A stretch of DNA of 64,000 nucleotides from Epiperipatus broadwayi (Eukaryota; Onychophora; Udeonychophora; Euonychophora; Peripatidae): assembly GCA_028023455.1 (NCBI GenBank), contig JAQFVV010000063.1:3841081-3905080 (forward strand), written 5' to 3'. Position numbers and translations under genes: made by a program. A model generated the notes under the pieces. That model did no database searches. It was not told the origin of the DNA and saw nothing but the letters and a program-made list of their open reading frames with translations. How positions within the stretch are numbered: position 1 is the first letter of the stretch; every line of letters begins with the position of its first letter. Of this stretch, positions 1 to 11,600 are shown piece by piece.

Positions 1-456
1 CATACTGGAAAGTGCTGTGGTGAAACAGTTTTTTTTTATTTGAGGCAAAAAAATAATATTGAGAGTGGTACTTGAGTTTGAAAAAAAAAAAAAGCATTTA
101 TTTATTACATTTTTTTATATGACATTATATGGAAGCGTTGTATTCTCTTGATATAAAAATGTCAGTTTTTTTTATATTTCTATTCTGTCTTTTCTCTTTT
201 TTACTTTTATAAAATAATTTACAAATTAAAAGTTGAGGTTAAGTGCATTACACATTTTAAAGAAATAAAAAACAACTCTGTTTTTAAGCTATAATGTATG
301 ATTGTGTGTGTTGTTAAATATATGTTTATACACATATTGAGTTAAATAGTTTTTAGAGGAATGCTAATTGTAAATAAGGCTGCAGATTTTTTTAAAACTA
401 ATTTTTTTGTAATTTCATTTTTTGTTATAGTAGTAATTTTTAATGTTTTTTTAAAG
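1..456 (+). other. Partial intron of the PARP6/8-like gene
   Basis: AT-rich sequence with T and A homopolymers. It is the 3' part of the intron preceding the exon at 457 and ends in a T-rich tract. No other feature is seen. Confidence 0.6.
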
Positions 457-582
457 GTTGTAGATCTTTTAATTGCCATGGCTTCAGCTGCTTGTCGTTC
501 TCACCGTAGAGATCTCATTTTTGATCCTTATCCTACAGTGGTAGATCCACAAAATTGCAGTGAACTGGCTTTATCACCTAAA
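457..582 (+). CDS. PARP6/PARP8-like mono-ADP-ribosyltransferase, internal exon
   Basis: This exon encodes 42 residues beginning VVDLLIAMASAACRSH and containing RRDLIFDPYP, a stretch I recognise as conserved in animal PARP6 and PARP8 just upstream of the ADP-ribosyltransferase domain. The acceptor is the AAG at 454-456 after a T-rich tract, and the donor is GTAGGT at 583. The exon ends in phase 0 after SPK, and the next coding segment at 49893 continues with KKDFKRVERAIDNF in the same phase, which supports both boundaries. Open reading continues upstream to 361, but that part is hydrophobic, T-rich intron. An alternative acceptor lies at 462-463. PARP6/8 proteins attach single ADP-ribose units to protein targets, and invertebrates usually have one such gene; the paralogue cannot be decided here. 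Assignment is sure, the exact 5' edge less so. Confidence 0.87.
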
Positions 583-1859
583 GTAGGTTTTTTTTTTTTT
601 CTTACTTTATGAATGTTAAGAATGACTGTAGTTGTCTTAAATTAATCATGTTCTATTGTGAAGCTAAAAAGAATGATTAGTAAATTCTAAGCCATCAATC
701 GTTTTATTGAATATTTTATGCATTAAAAGAAATGCAGTGTGAAAATTTTGAAATCTTTGCATACTGTAGAAATGCAAAGTTTATGATATAATTTTAAATG
801 TGATACTAAATTACTATTAAACTTCCACCAACAATATTCATGTTGACTACTATTATAATTGGAATGCTTCTTATTTTGATAACTGAATTGGCTTTTAATT
901 AGATTTACAATAGTGAGTAAATTTATATTGATTATTTTTAAATGATAATTTTACCTTCATTAAAAGATATTATATATACATATTTACAAGGTTTTGTTGT
1001 TTTCCAATCTTTTTTTGTTTTTGGTTACTTACAATTTTTATTTTTATTTTTATACATTACTTTAATAAATTATATGTCCTTATATTAAGCTTAATAAGTG
1101 GGTGTTAGTAATTGGGCATCACACTTTGCTGCTTATTATTCTGTCTTAATTTTTTTGGCGTGTTGGTATTATGCCTTTGTCTATTATTGTATATCTTCTT
1201 TTCATAACAAAAATGTTTTTTTTTTTTTTGAACTATAATTATTATAAAATAATTCATTGTAATATGCTTTCAAAAGATTTATATTTCAATCAGATTTTTA
1301 GGAAATCAAATTCATATTTTATAATGAATCAGAAGGTTTTCACTTTCTTGATTGAAAGGTATATTAAAAGAGAGACTACATAAGATGTGATGAAACAGAA
1401 GTTGATGGTTTTAAAAGAGAAAAATAGCTATGGGTATAAAGTATAAAATAGAAAAGTATGGTGTATGTTTTCTTGTTTGGAATGTGGACCTGCTGTTTTG
1501 GCAAATAACTTATAACGATGAAATAAAAATTCATGAAAACTTATTTTAGAAAAATAAAAATAACTACTACCTAAAGGACTAAAATAAAATACATAATATA
1601 GTTTAAGTAGCTAATGTGTGTACAGGTTGTATAATTTTATTATAAGATTCAATGAAAGTCAAACAAAATTGCTTTCTAAAAAATGTATTTCATCTAGCTA
1701 TTAATAAATCATAAACATAACCTTTGTGAGCAAGAAAAAAATAATTAAAATGATATTATATGATAAATGTCAGTTTCAAAATAAGATTTTGAGATTAGAA
1801 TTGAGAAAAAAAGAGTAATTACGAATTATGAAAATAAGACATTAAGTAAACAAAGAACT
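583..1859. other. Intronic AT-rich stretch, nothing recognised
   Basis: Homopolymer-rich sequence with no coding signal, repeat or RNA gene recognised on either strand. Confidence 0.5.
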
Positions 1860-1928
1860 TTGCTAACTGCTCAACAAGCTTTGTGATAAATGCTTAGCCA
1901 GAGAAAGCATTTAAAATGTCTCTGACAG

Positions 1929-1990
1929 GACCTCTCCCCCAAGCCCTGACTAATGGTTTCATGCTTTGGCACTCCTCAGAGAGGTGCTAG
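1929..1990 (-). ncRNA. Type I hammerhead ribozyme-like motif, H1 copy 1
   Basis: Read on the minus strand, the core is CUGAGGA (1979-1973), stem II GUGC/GCAU closed by CAAA, GAAA (1960-1957), then a short stem III (AC/GU with loop CAUUA) and the cleavage triplet GUC ending at 1948. CUGANGA is the accepted core, so the G at the variable position is tolerated. Stem I can start with CUCU pairing AGGG next to the core. Stem III is weak, so cis activity may be low; the motif could also act as a relic. Confidence 0.6.
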
Positions 1991-2358
1991 GGTAGTTTCA
2001 GGCACTAGGTTTAAAAATACCAACCCAAAAACAGCATTTATCTAAGAGATAACTATTGAATAGAAAATCTGAAATTTTCAGACATTTAAATTTCTTCAAA
2101 TCCAGCTATCTAACTCAAATAGCTATATGGGGCTGAGAGATCTTCAGCCAAACCATATATTAGTAGTCTTAGCAATATAACATCACTTAAGACTTAAAGC
2201 AAAGACTATAAATAATCAATAAAAAATAAAAAATAAGTCATATATCACACAATTTTATTTCTTTTAAGCTTGTAAAATATAAGTAAAGAGTTTTGCTAAT
2301 TGCTGAACAAGCTTTAATAATAAATACTTAACCAGAGAAAGCATTTAAAATATCTCTA

Positions 2359-2416
2359 TCAGGACCCCCATCCCCTGACCAATGGTTTCATGCTTTGGCA
2401 TTCCTCAGAGAGGCAC
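2359..2416 (-). ncRNA. Type I hammerhead ribozyme-like motif, H1 copy 2
   Basis: On the minus strand the order is CUGAGGA (2408-2402), stem II AUGC/GCAU with CAAA loop, GAAA (2389-2386), stem III ACC/GGU with an AUU loop, and cleavage triplet GUC with the cleaved C at 2377. Stem I begins CUCU/AGGG. All invariant core bases are present. Stem III is better than in the neighbouring copy at 1.95 kb, which lies 429 nt downstream in transcript sense. Confidence 0.7.
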
Positions 2417-2455
2417 TAGGTAGTTTCTGACACTAGATCTCTTTAAATTTTATAA

Positions 2456-3827
2456 ATATTATAAATTAAATATCTGTTTATGATCAACTGATGAATCATA
2501 ATTAATTGTTTGGCCACCTCTGATTTAAAGTTGTTACTAAAACTAAAGTGTTTATATTCATGTTAAATTGTCTGCTCAATTGCAAATTGAGGTAGATAAA
2601 CTGTGGGCTAGTTTTTTAACATATCCAGTGATTATTTGTCTTGAAAATTACAATCTTAATGAAAATGATTTTTGAATTTATTTTAGAAATCCATTGTAAA
2701 TCTTTATGTTTAAAATTATATGGAGAATTTGATAAAAAAAGTATTATGCTGTATTTAGCTAATAATATACGAGAATAAGAGAATGACCTGTTATATATGG
2801 TCATTTTTCTTTAGAAATAATACAAAAGAATTCTGTTTTCATATTGATAATATTGTTTTTAGAAATATTAAATATATTGCAAAAAGTAATAGAAAGATTT
2901 TAATAAACCTAGCAGTTATTGATGAAAATTAACAGAAAATGACAAATTGTAAGAATAAAACTATAGGGGAAAAACTTTTTTTTTTTAATAGGTAGTAATA
3001 AACATGACATGTGCAATTAAAATTATGTATTAAGTTTGAGATTGTGTGTCAGAGTGAAAAATTTCTAACATAATAATTTTTCAGTGCTCTTTTAGTATGT
3101 AATCTCTGCCATTTTCAATTTCAAAAACAACCACCATAAACATCGTCTGACACATCTAAGTGATAAAAAAGTATGCAAAAATGCAAAAAATCATCAGTAT
3201 CAGATTTATTAACTATTATTTTGGACTGGCAAATTTATGTAATATATGAAAACTAGAAGTTTATTTGAAGGGAGATAAACTATTGGAATGATAATGATTA
3301 AGTTTTACCGTAGGCATTTAAATTTTGTAATGTAAAATTTCTCTTGTAGGATCATCATTAGGTACTTACAGTTGAATTACATTTCATGTAAGAAATTGAG
3401 AGAGATTTTTTTTTTTAGTAATGCTCAAGGTAAAACCAGATTTATTCTATTTTGAGAATAATTTTTATAACCCCTTGATTGCCTTACAATCTGGTCTCTC
3501 ATATTGACTGGTTTTACATTGAGATTAAATCTCTTATATAGAATTCTTTATACTCGTATTTTCTTATATTCCCAATGAAATTCTCAAGCATAGAACTGAA
3601 CACTTAACAATCATTTTTCTTTATACCATATGTAAAGAGGAATAAGAAAATTAATAATTCAAATTATGCAAAAATAGTTTGCTAATAATAATTTAAATAA
3701 TTAAATAAACATTATAATAAAATATGGAATTTTCAGCAAATGTATTGAATATATAAAGTAATAAATGTTTAAACATTTAAACAGAAAAGAGTTACATTGG
3801 TTTAGATCATAGCTTTTAAATGTCATA
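2456..3827. other. Intronic AT-rich stretch, nothing recognised
   Basis: No coding, RNA or repeat signal was recognised beyond homopolymer runs. Confidence 0.5.
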
Positions 3828-3900
3828 GCATCGGCCGGGACACGAACCCGCAATCCGGGCAACTGCCTGCAAGTGCAAGGCAGTCACGCTGCAAGACATA
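3825..3900 (-). repeat. tRNA-derived SINE fragment (Leu-like family)
   Basis: Read on the minus strand it gives GCCTTGCACTTGCAGGCAGT, then a B-box-like GGGTTCGTGTCCC and the tail GGCCGATGCTATGACA. The same B box and GATGCTATGACA tail recur at 21.4, 37.2 and 62.2 kb, which defines a dispersed family. The 5' half is partly lost here. Confidence 0.65.
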
Positions 3901-4019
3901 ATAGCTTTGTGAATCAATTTAGCTAAAATTTGATATTATTTATATTTGTTTATTGTTTGTCGGATTTACATAAAATTAAATTTATTGTTTTTACCCAAAT
4001 CTATGTAAATGTTAGCGAG

Positions 4020-5530
4020 GCCATTTTTATATAGAGGGATGCTAGCTTTTTTATTTATTTAATGCGTACTTATCTTTAGCTGTAATCCATGCCTCCTTAA
4101 ACTTTTTTTTTGTTATCTCTCTTGGTACCTACAATATGTGCCTTAGAAAGATCAAACTCATGGACTGACTGCAGTTCACACTCCAAGAATATTGAGTATT
4201 CAACGCTTCTGTTTGCCCTGTTATATAAGTAGTTGTGTTGTGCCAGTCTTGTGGCCACCTTTGCCCTTGTTTCTCTATAATATTTAGCTGCACATATGTT
4301 CGATCCTTGAAATATAAGAGAGGCTAGTCTTATTTTTCTCATCAGAGCGGGGTTGTGCTGAGTTTTTGATTTTGTTGTAGAATTTTTTTATTTTGGTATT
4401 AATTTTTTTTATGTTATACCCCATATTTTTTTTTTTTTTTAGATCTTTGGTGTATGCATCTATATTGTTTTTCCAATTTGCTTCATATTTGCATAGTTTT
4501 AAATTTCTGTGGCTAAAACCTTTCAGACATGCATATTTATGGGCCATGGGAGTTAATGATTTAGAGCCATTTTGTAATTCAAAATATTCCGCCTTTGAAT
4601 ATTTAAATCAAGAAATTTTATATTTTGATTTACATTTTCTTTCTCAATCGTCCAAATTAAGGAAGACTATGCTAATTCTTGCTGAATTTGAGTTATTAAA
4701 ATTTTTTCATCTGCACAGAGTAGAGTGTCATCCACATATCTTGAATATAGTATTTTTTTGGAAGTAATTTGAATTTTGATATAATTAATTTTTCCAATTT
4801 TAGATAAAAATAAGTTGCAGATAATCCCACTAAATGGCAGCCCCATCGGCTATCCATGATTTATTTTGTAATGTCTATTATTATATGTTGCTATAATTTT
4901 TTTGCTAATCCATTTAAGTTTTTCTATTATAAAAAGGCTTTTTTAATGCATATTGTAATTAGTTTGTTGCAACATTTCATCTATCACTTCTATTGACTCC
5001 ATGAGGAACCGCCTCATATAACTTGCACATTTAATTAAAGAAGCAATTTTATTGTTATCTATTTTCAGATTTCTAATTTTATCAAAAATTTGTTTTTTGA
5101 TTTTATCACACACAGTCCAAAACCAATGTTTTTAATAAGCCAGGACGCAATGATTTTTGTAGTGTTGTAGAAGTAGGCACCTCCGAAGTCAATTATCAAT
5201 CTAAGTGGCAAGTTTTGTGAAGCTTTATGTTTGCAAAGATTCTAGGCACTATGGAAGCTACAGATTAATTTTGCCATATTCAGTGTTTCCTTGGCATTGA
5301 CAAAATAAATTTTGTCTTTTTTTTATTTCAACATTCCTTTCTATAAATTTTAAGTTATAAATTTGCTGGTTAGTTTTTCATTAAACACTTCTCTCTTTAA
5401 TATCACTAGCTGACTGCCTTTGCCCTCTTTCAAGCAAACCAGGTTTTTCTCAATTTAATTTTGGATGCTATTTATGTTTTGGGCCCAGAAGTCGTTTGAT
5501 TTCAGGATATATCTCAATGCATTGGAATTT
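4020..5530 (-). mobile_element. Decayed Penelope-like retroelement (RT plus GIY-YIG)
   Basis: On the minus strand, translated pieces occur in the order expected of a Penelope-like element. Near 5217-5165 is LPLRLIIDFGGAYFYNTT, resembling the conserved P-R-I/V...G-P-T-Y-N region of their RTs. At 4738-4727 is the RT catalytic motif in the context RYVDDTLLCADEKILIT. From about 4342 downward is an open stretch with CAAKYYRETRAKVATRLAQH and HEFDLSKAHIVG, the GIY-YIG endonuclease with its C-x-x-x-Y-Y and R-x-x-x-H pattern. Many frameshifts and stops separate them, so it is inactive. A poly-A/T slip near 4430 breaks the linker between RT and GIY-YIG. The ends are estimated. Penelope-like elements commonly carry hammerheads in their repeats, but no convincing one was found inside this copy. 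Confidence 0.8.
4097..4342 (-). pseudogene. GIY-YIG endonuclease domain of the Penelope-like element
   Basis: This 81-residue open stretch contains CAAKYYRETRAKVATRLAQH followed by an aromatic/serine-rich segment and HEFDLSKAHIVGTKRD. In Penelope-like elements this C-terminal domain nicks DNA to prime reverse transcription. The G of the usual Y-x-G-E-T turn is replaced by R (YYRET), and the upstream RT is broken, so this is a remnant. Reading continues past 4097 as a run of lysines where the usual C-terminal sequence is frameshifted. Confidence 0.75.
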
Positions 5531-6399
5531 TAAAAAAAAAACAAAAAAACAGTTTTAGCAAAAAAAAAAGCAAAACAAAACACAAATATATTAACTTTTA
5601 GCTATAAATGTATTTTTAAATATAAAACTGCATTATTTACAAATGATGTGAAAGATGTATTATATTGCAGGGGGGAAAAGACTGGAGGTCTGAGCTATTT
5701 AATATCTTTTAAAATGGAAAGCAAAGAGTCAGTTTATTTGACATGGATTAGTCATGCCAGGATTCTTGGTTGCCATGACATCATAAATGGAAACTTTGAA
5801 TAAATATTTCGGAATGCAAATGTCACCTGAGTAATGCGTCTTAACAGGAATAGTACTAAAGTTTAACTCTGACTGATTTGGTCAGTTATGTTATACACAT
5901 TAATTAAAAAAAAAAAAAGAATAAAGATAAATTCATAAAAGCCTTGTGTAATATACATTAAATAAAAAAGGTTAAAATAAAATGACGTTGATATAAACTT
6001 TTAATTTTTTTTTATGACATAACTTATTTAAAGATAGTTAACACCATTAAATCTTTATATAAAAAAGTTTTCTAAGTATATCTAAGTTATTTCTTTGGTA
6101 AGTCAATATATTTATCCATGCGTTGAAAGATTTTGTATATGTGAAGTTCCTCACTGCAATCACGTTATGTTGATTATTCCTAAAAGATTTCCAGAATCTA
6201 TTTTTCAATTATGAAATCTTTATTATCATAAACTTGCTTGGATTTCTGGATTATGGGTCAAAGTATTACTAATATTTTTTGGTAATGATTGTCCTCAATG
6301 TGAAATTTTATCTTTATTTGTTGTTTCTTTTATTTTAGAACGACAGTTTTTTTTTTTTTTTTTGGAGGGTTCCTAAGGTTTCATGAAATATTATAATGT
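5531..6399. other. Intronic AT-rich stretch, nothing recognised
   Basis: A-rich and T-rich runs (for example 5532-5580 and 6345-6362) in otherwise featureless intron. Confidence 0.45.
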
Positions 6400-7930
6400 T
6401 GTATGCTAATCTTTTGGCTAGAAGAGAGTGGAAATTATATTAGGGAATATTTACATAGATATGATTAGAAAGAATAATTGTAAAATATTGATTGTAGATA
6501 ATGTGAATGGTCTATATTAATGAGTTTGATAGAGTAGAAAATATAAATGGGCCGTTATTTAAATGGATCTGCTAGAAAGTGAGCAAGATATTGGAAATCT
6601 GAATAAAGTAAATGATGGGCAATTTACTTAATCAACACAGAATTTTAATATACTTTAATTATATATTTGGTAGATAATTAGTGATTTGATATAGTTAATA
6701 AAGTGGATGAGAAATAAGATATGAATTTAAATTAAGCAGGTTTATTAAAATATTGAGAAATGGTTAATTTAAAATACATTGTGAAAAAGATTACAAATCA
6801 AAGCTTATTTGACATTATAGGACTAATAATGAAATGTAGAATAAAATACTTTAGAAAGTGTAAAAGGAAAGGACAAGAACACATATAAGAGATGAAATGA
6901 AATTGCTAAAATAAAGAGCTGAGATAAAGATTTCAGTTCAATGGAAAAATATAGTAGTTACATTATAATGTAAAGGAAAGAATAAATACTAGATAGAATA
7001 TAAATAAAGATGGAAATGGCACTAACTTAATAAGTTAACTGAGAGAATTAATAATATAAAAATAAAGGATTATGGAAAAATCTTTGAGATACATTAGGAG
7101 TGGAAAAAAATAAGAAAAGACAGTTATCTTGTTAAATTCAGAGGAAAGAAAATATAAAATAGGAAGAATTAAAAAAAAAAAACGTAATGAGTAAATAAGG
7201 AGTTGTTTAGTTGAATCTCTAGTAGAAAAATTGATTCAGGAATATATGAAGAGAATAATAGTCTATAATTGAATAGAGCAATAGATGAATTACAAAATGA
7301 AAGAAAGGGCAAGATTAATATATGGTCCAATAACTGAAATATTAATAAATATTGGAAAGTAAACAACAGGCAATTTAAAAGAACACTTTAATATGATTAT
7401 AAATGATAATGTGAAATAATGTGAAAATTAGATTATAATAAAAAAGGAAAGAGAAAAGATTTTTGGTTATTAACTAGCTAAAAATCAATAACAATGACTT
7501 TCACAGTATATAAAATATTTACATTTTAAATAAGTATTGGATTTTTAGGATTCTTCTGTTGGATGAGATTCAGAATTGATTTTATTCTAGAAATAGATAG
7601 GTGATAATTTATTTATTGTTGATCGAAATATCTTATAGGGAAAATAAATAATTTCTGTAAATGTATAGAAAAGGCTTTGATTAGACCTGGAATTAACTGT
7701 CGACCTTTTGAAAATATGGGAATAATTTTTGAAGTTGTTAATGATTAATGGTCATTACAAGAATAATTTTTATACGGTTAGTGGAAGTTAAACATATAAT
7801 TGAACTGAAACAGGATATCAGTCTGGTACTTGTGGGTTACTCGATCGCCCAATATAATTTGGAAGTTGTTTGTTGAAGTATGTATTATTTGGTTAACGTT
7901 TTTTATTATATTCTCAAAATACCGGTTTTA
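6400..7930 (+). mobile_element. Very old, heavily decayed LINE remnant
   Basis: On the plus strand, short translated pieces follow the order seen in the younger LINEs at 31-36 kb. A segment near 7070-7130 reads YGKIFEIH then EWKKIRKDSYL, like the FWNYIRRRNEGEREIVLL linker. FTVYKIFT near 7500-7523 matches the NYRPI..T..LYKI RT motif. IEKAL at about 7663-7680 matches the FIDIEKAYDRVNR motif, and LKQDIS near 7808 matches GLKQG. Numerous stops and frameshifts lie between. The A-rich, G-containing base composition differs from the flanks and is itself typical of these LINE coding strands. Family assignment is inference from weak similarity. Confidence 0.5.
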
Positions 7931-7984
7931 TTTTTGATCATGATGCTATTTTGAGAAATTATTTCTTTTTATTCTTGTTAAAAT

Positions 7985-8235
7985 TACAAATTTTATTTTT
8001 AATATAGGGGATTTGAACTCAGATCTTTAACCACCCTTAAACTATCCACACTATTTCATACAACTGATACACATGACCACATACATGTAGAAAAGATAAA
8101 TAATCACCAATATTGCGTATTTTGTGCTAAACCAGCACTCATCAGTTTGTCCAGATTATCATCTCCCACACATATATATATAATCAGGGCTCAGTTTATA
8201 TTAAGATAGCAAATGCCCTCACTTTAATAGACAGG
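7985..8235 (-). repeat. Decayed hammerhead repeat (family H2) with tRNA-like B box
   Basis: The minus strand contains CUGAUGA (8145-8139) and a perfect stem II GUGCU/AGCAC with loop GGUUU, but GAAA is replaced by AAAA, losing an essential core G. The arrangement aligns with the intact copy at 52.58 kb. At 7990-8015 the minus strand reads GAGTTCAAATCCCC, a B-box-like sequence, so a tRNA-derived fragment may be fused here. Confidence 0.5.
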
Positions 8236-11200
8236 CTTCAGAAAAAAAAAAATTAAAAAAAAAAAGGTTTATTCAATTTATTTTATTTATTTTAGATAAA
8301 TTTCATTAGTTTTGATAAAAAAAAAAAAAGAACAGTGGCCCGGTAATGTTATAATTCTGTTTGTTTAGTTAGAAATTACGCTCTCAAGCGGTTTACAACA
8401 TGCTCAGAGTAAACTACCTAAAATTGTTTCCTTTTTAAAGTTTAAGCTGGATAATACTCAGATTATTTTAGAAAATTATTAAAAGTATTAGTTATTTATA
8501 GAATGTTGATTCTTGTAGTCAGAAAGGACACAAATAATAAATTTGTGTAAATGTTAATGTTTATTTATATATATTTATATTGGTAATAAATAATAATAGT
8601 TTGGTTTTAAAAGGTAATAATTATATTACAGTGGAATTGGGATAGAAAATAAAAATATATTTGAAATTTTAGGGTTTATGAATGATTTTTAATAACTGAG
8701 AAGAAGTGAAAGAGCTTTTTTTTTTTTTGAGATTGACAGAGAGATGCTACTTTTTATCACTTTATACTAAAATAACTCAATTAAATTGAAATCTGATTTT
8801 TTTATCTTCCAGAATATCAGATTTTACTGTGAACTTGTAAAATAGTGTATTTCTTTGCCATGTTTACCTTATAAAAATTCAGTCTTAGATAAAGAAATGG
8901 AATTGAAAGTTTTTTTGAATTGTTTAAGAAACTTACTAAGTTTGCTGTTAATATAGAAGATTTAGACGCATTGTCCAAACCTTCAGAAATACTTTCCATC
9001 CAAGATGAAAACAAAGTCTGGATTAAAATGCTACATGACTTAATAGCATCTATCACAATCATCACTCCTTTCTCATCAATTCAGCAGTATAAATTTTAAT
9101 ATCCTTAAAGCAGTTCCTTGATACTAGTCTGTTTAGGTAGTCATATATTGTAAAAGTTTTATTCTTGCTACTGTCAAATAAGAAGTTATCTCAATATTCA
9201 TAGCAATTTTATACATTTATTGCAAATATAAGTCAATTTGCAATTTTTGTATCACACTGTTGGAAAATGTAGCTAAACTTAATTAGCCTGTGCTACATGC
9301 CTTTAAATTCTGGTGTTTTAGTTTAGATTAAATATAGAGTATGTGGATAATCACAGAATCTTGAGATGAGTGACTTTTTATCCATTTATTTTATGACTAA
9401 AACATAAAACATTTTCTAATATTATATATGTAAAGTAGGGATATGCAAAAATAAGTTTACATACTTAATTATGTATATTTTTATCTTTACAAAAAATACG
9501 TGCTTTTCTTTACATTTATTTTGAAATAAATTATTTTAAAATATAACAATAAATTAGCAGTTTTTTCAAAAAATCCAGTCTGTCTCAGATTCCTACATTT
9601 TAAATGGCACATGTGTAATTTAAGAATACATCACATTTTAAAGGCTGACAACATTTTCCAGTTTGACAGTTTTTTCCAAGCAGGTGCATTTTGTTTTGTT
9701 GTGTTTCAGCATATTTATTTGTTTTTGAAATAATTGTATTATACCTTTGTTGTCATGTATATGATAAATTATATACTTCACTAGAAATTTGTAATGATAA
9801 AATTTTGCAAAATCCTTGATAAATGATGTCTATTTTATTCAAAGACATAAGTACTCTTTAGTCTGGTTAAGAAAAAAAAGTATTCACACTAATATATACA
9901 AGGGTTCTGACTTCAGAAGAATAGTGACTATAGAATCAATATTGATTCCTGCAACATGTGGTTTCAGAATTTAATAATCTGGTTTGCCTATAGTAAATTC
10001 ATATTCTGAAATGTCATAATTTGGAAGCCCTTGTTTTTTATTGTTTTTTATTATTATTAAATCTACAACAATTAATATTAAAATTAAATGTTGTTTTATC
10101 TATAAAAAATATCAATGACCTTTTTTTAAAAGTCAAAAAAAGAAGCTGAATTACCATGATAGGAGAATGTTTATAGTCTTTTGAAAGAATATAACGAGTA
10201 TAAATTTCAAGAAAATGCATTAACACAAAGCAATTACAAAGCTAGTAACTAAACCCTTGTGCTTGAAATAAAAAAAATTATAATGGATAAATATAGTCCA
10301 AATAAATTTGAGGACCATATTTAAAAAAACAAATGAAGATAAAATGAATATAAAATGAGAATAAAAAAACATTAAAAGCTAATTATATGGTCTGCACTTG
10401 ATATTTTTTGAATTGCTCGACTTCCACTGCTATGATTCATGATATTGTTTACAGAATTATAAATAGAAATGGTAAAAATTAAAGACTTACATTTGAAAAC
10501 AAAAGTCATATTACCATTTTTTCCCATACTCATTCTAATACTATGACTATGAAAACATAGAAAGCACTTGAAAACACATAGCTGCCTGACATTATCATTA
10601 TTCAATTATAGCTTTTTTTATTGTGTTTCAGCAGACATAAGATAATATATTCATTGAAGGAAAGTCTTGTATCTTTATAATTAGAATCATAGAGCTAAAA
10701 AATTTTTTTATGTTAAATGCTTTTATTGATTATGCACTAAAGAAAAAAAAATTGTTTGTTTAACCCCAATTGAGGTTTTTAGTTTTAACTTCTAATAAAA
10801 GTATTGGGGGAGGAGTCCAGAAATTAAATCATTTATTAAGGGAGATTTTTATTTCAAGTGAAATAAAAAATTCCCAATTGTGGTTGAACGAACAATTATT
10901 ATTGTTTTTTAGTGCACCGTCAATAAAAGCATTTAATATAATTTTTTTTTATCTCTATTATTTTTAAGTTTGTAGTATTGGCACAACAAATGAAAATGTA
11001 AAACTATATCTTACTTTAAATTGACTGGACATTTATAGTTGATATATATATCATTAGATATTTCTGCTATAACTTAAAATACATACCTCTTATGTATATA
11101 TGCTATTTAGTATATGTACATAATAATATGTGTATATAAGTGATTAAAAATATAAAATATTCTTTTAAGCGAAAAGTGTTTAACATTTTAAATTTAATTG

Positions 11201-11339
11201 GAAATTTATAATATTTAAAAAAAAAAAATGCTTACCAAAACTATATTGTAAATGAACTTCATTTAATACATATTATTTTAGTTCAAATCAGTTTTACAGA
11301 TATATATATATATATATATTTGCATTCAAGTTAATATGT
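8236..11339. other. Intronic AT-rich stretch, little recognised
   Basis: Homopolymer-rich intron. An open, coding-like plus-strand segment at about 8925-9080 (KPSEILSIQDENKVWIKML in one frame) is unidentified; it could be a remnant of a retroelement or pseudogene. Nothing else was recognised. Confidence 0.4.
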
Positions 11340-11600
11340 ATACTCGGCAGTTATTGGTTAGATATCCACGCTGGGTGATGGCATAATTTATGTGCTAAAA
11401 CACATAAAAATGCCGTTTACACAGCTGAACGTATTTTCACAACCATGTAGTTACATGTATACAACAGTTCTGTTGTACTATACATTGCAGGTTGCGTTGT
11501 CACATTGCAGTAAATTATTTTGGCAAATTCACACACTTCACACTTTTTTACTGTGTCGTGTGAGGGTGTGTGTTTTACAATTATGTATAAATCGTTAATT
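11340..11600. other. Less AT-rich unidentified segment
   Basis: This stretch has more G and C than its surroundings and follows a TA microsatellite (11300-11320). No family, coding region or tRNA-like box was recognised. Confidence 0.35.

Larger units (their letters stand above)
1860..2455 (-). mobile_element. Tandem hammerhead-bearing repeat (family H1), 1.4 units
   Basis: Two direct copies of one repeat start near 1862 (GCTAACTGCTCAACAAGC) and 2293 (GCTAATTGCTGAACAAGC). They share the A-rich segment ending in AGAAAGCATTTAAAAT, a hammerhead core on the minus strand and a CACTAGRT segment. The first copy extends to about 2185 and ends near ATATTAGTAG; the second is cut at about 2452. A third copy lies at 42085-42400. 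Hammerhead-to-hammerhead spacing is 429 nt. Tandem units with type I hammerheads are typical of Penelope-like elements and metazoan retrozymes. No protein is encoded here, so it is probably non-autonomous. Confidence 0.7.

Noticed and set aside
361-456. N-terminal extension of the first exon as a signal peptide or membrane segment
   Set aside because: The hydrophobic residues come from a T-rich tract typical of intron ends, and a good acceptor precedes 457.
4330-4350. CTGATGAGAAAAA on the minus strand as a hammerhead core
   Set aside because: It is part of the Penelope-like coding sequence (SDEKNK) and has no stem II or GAAA at the right distance.
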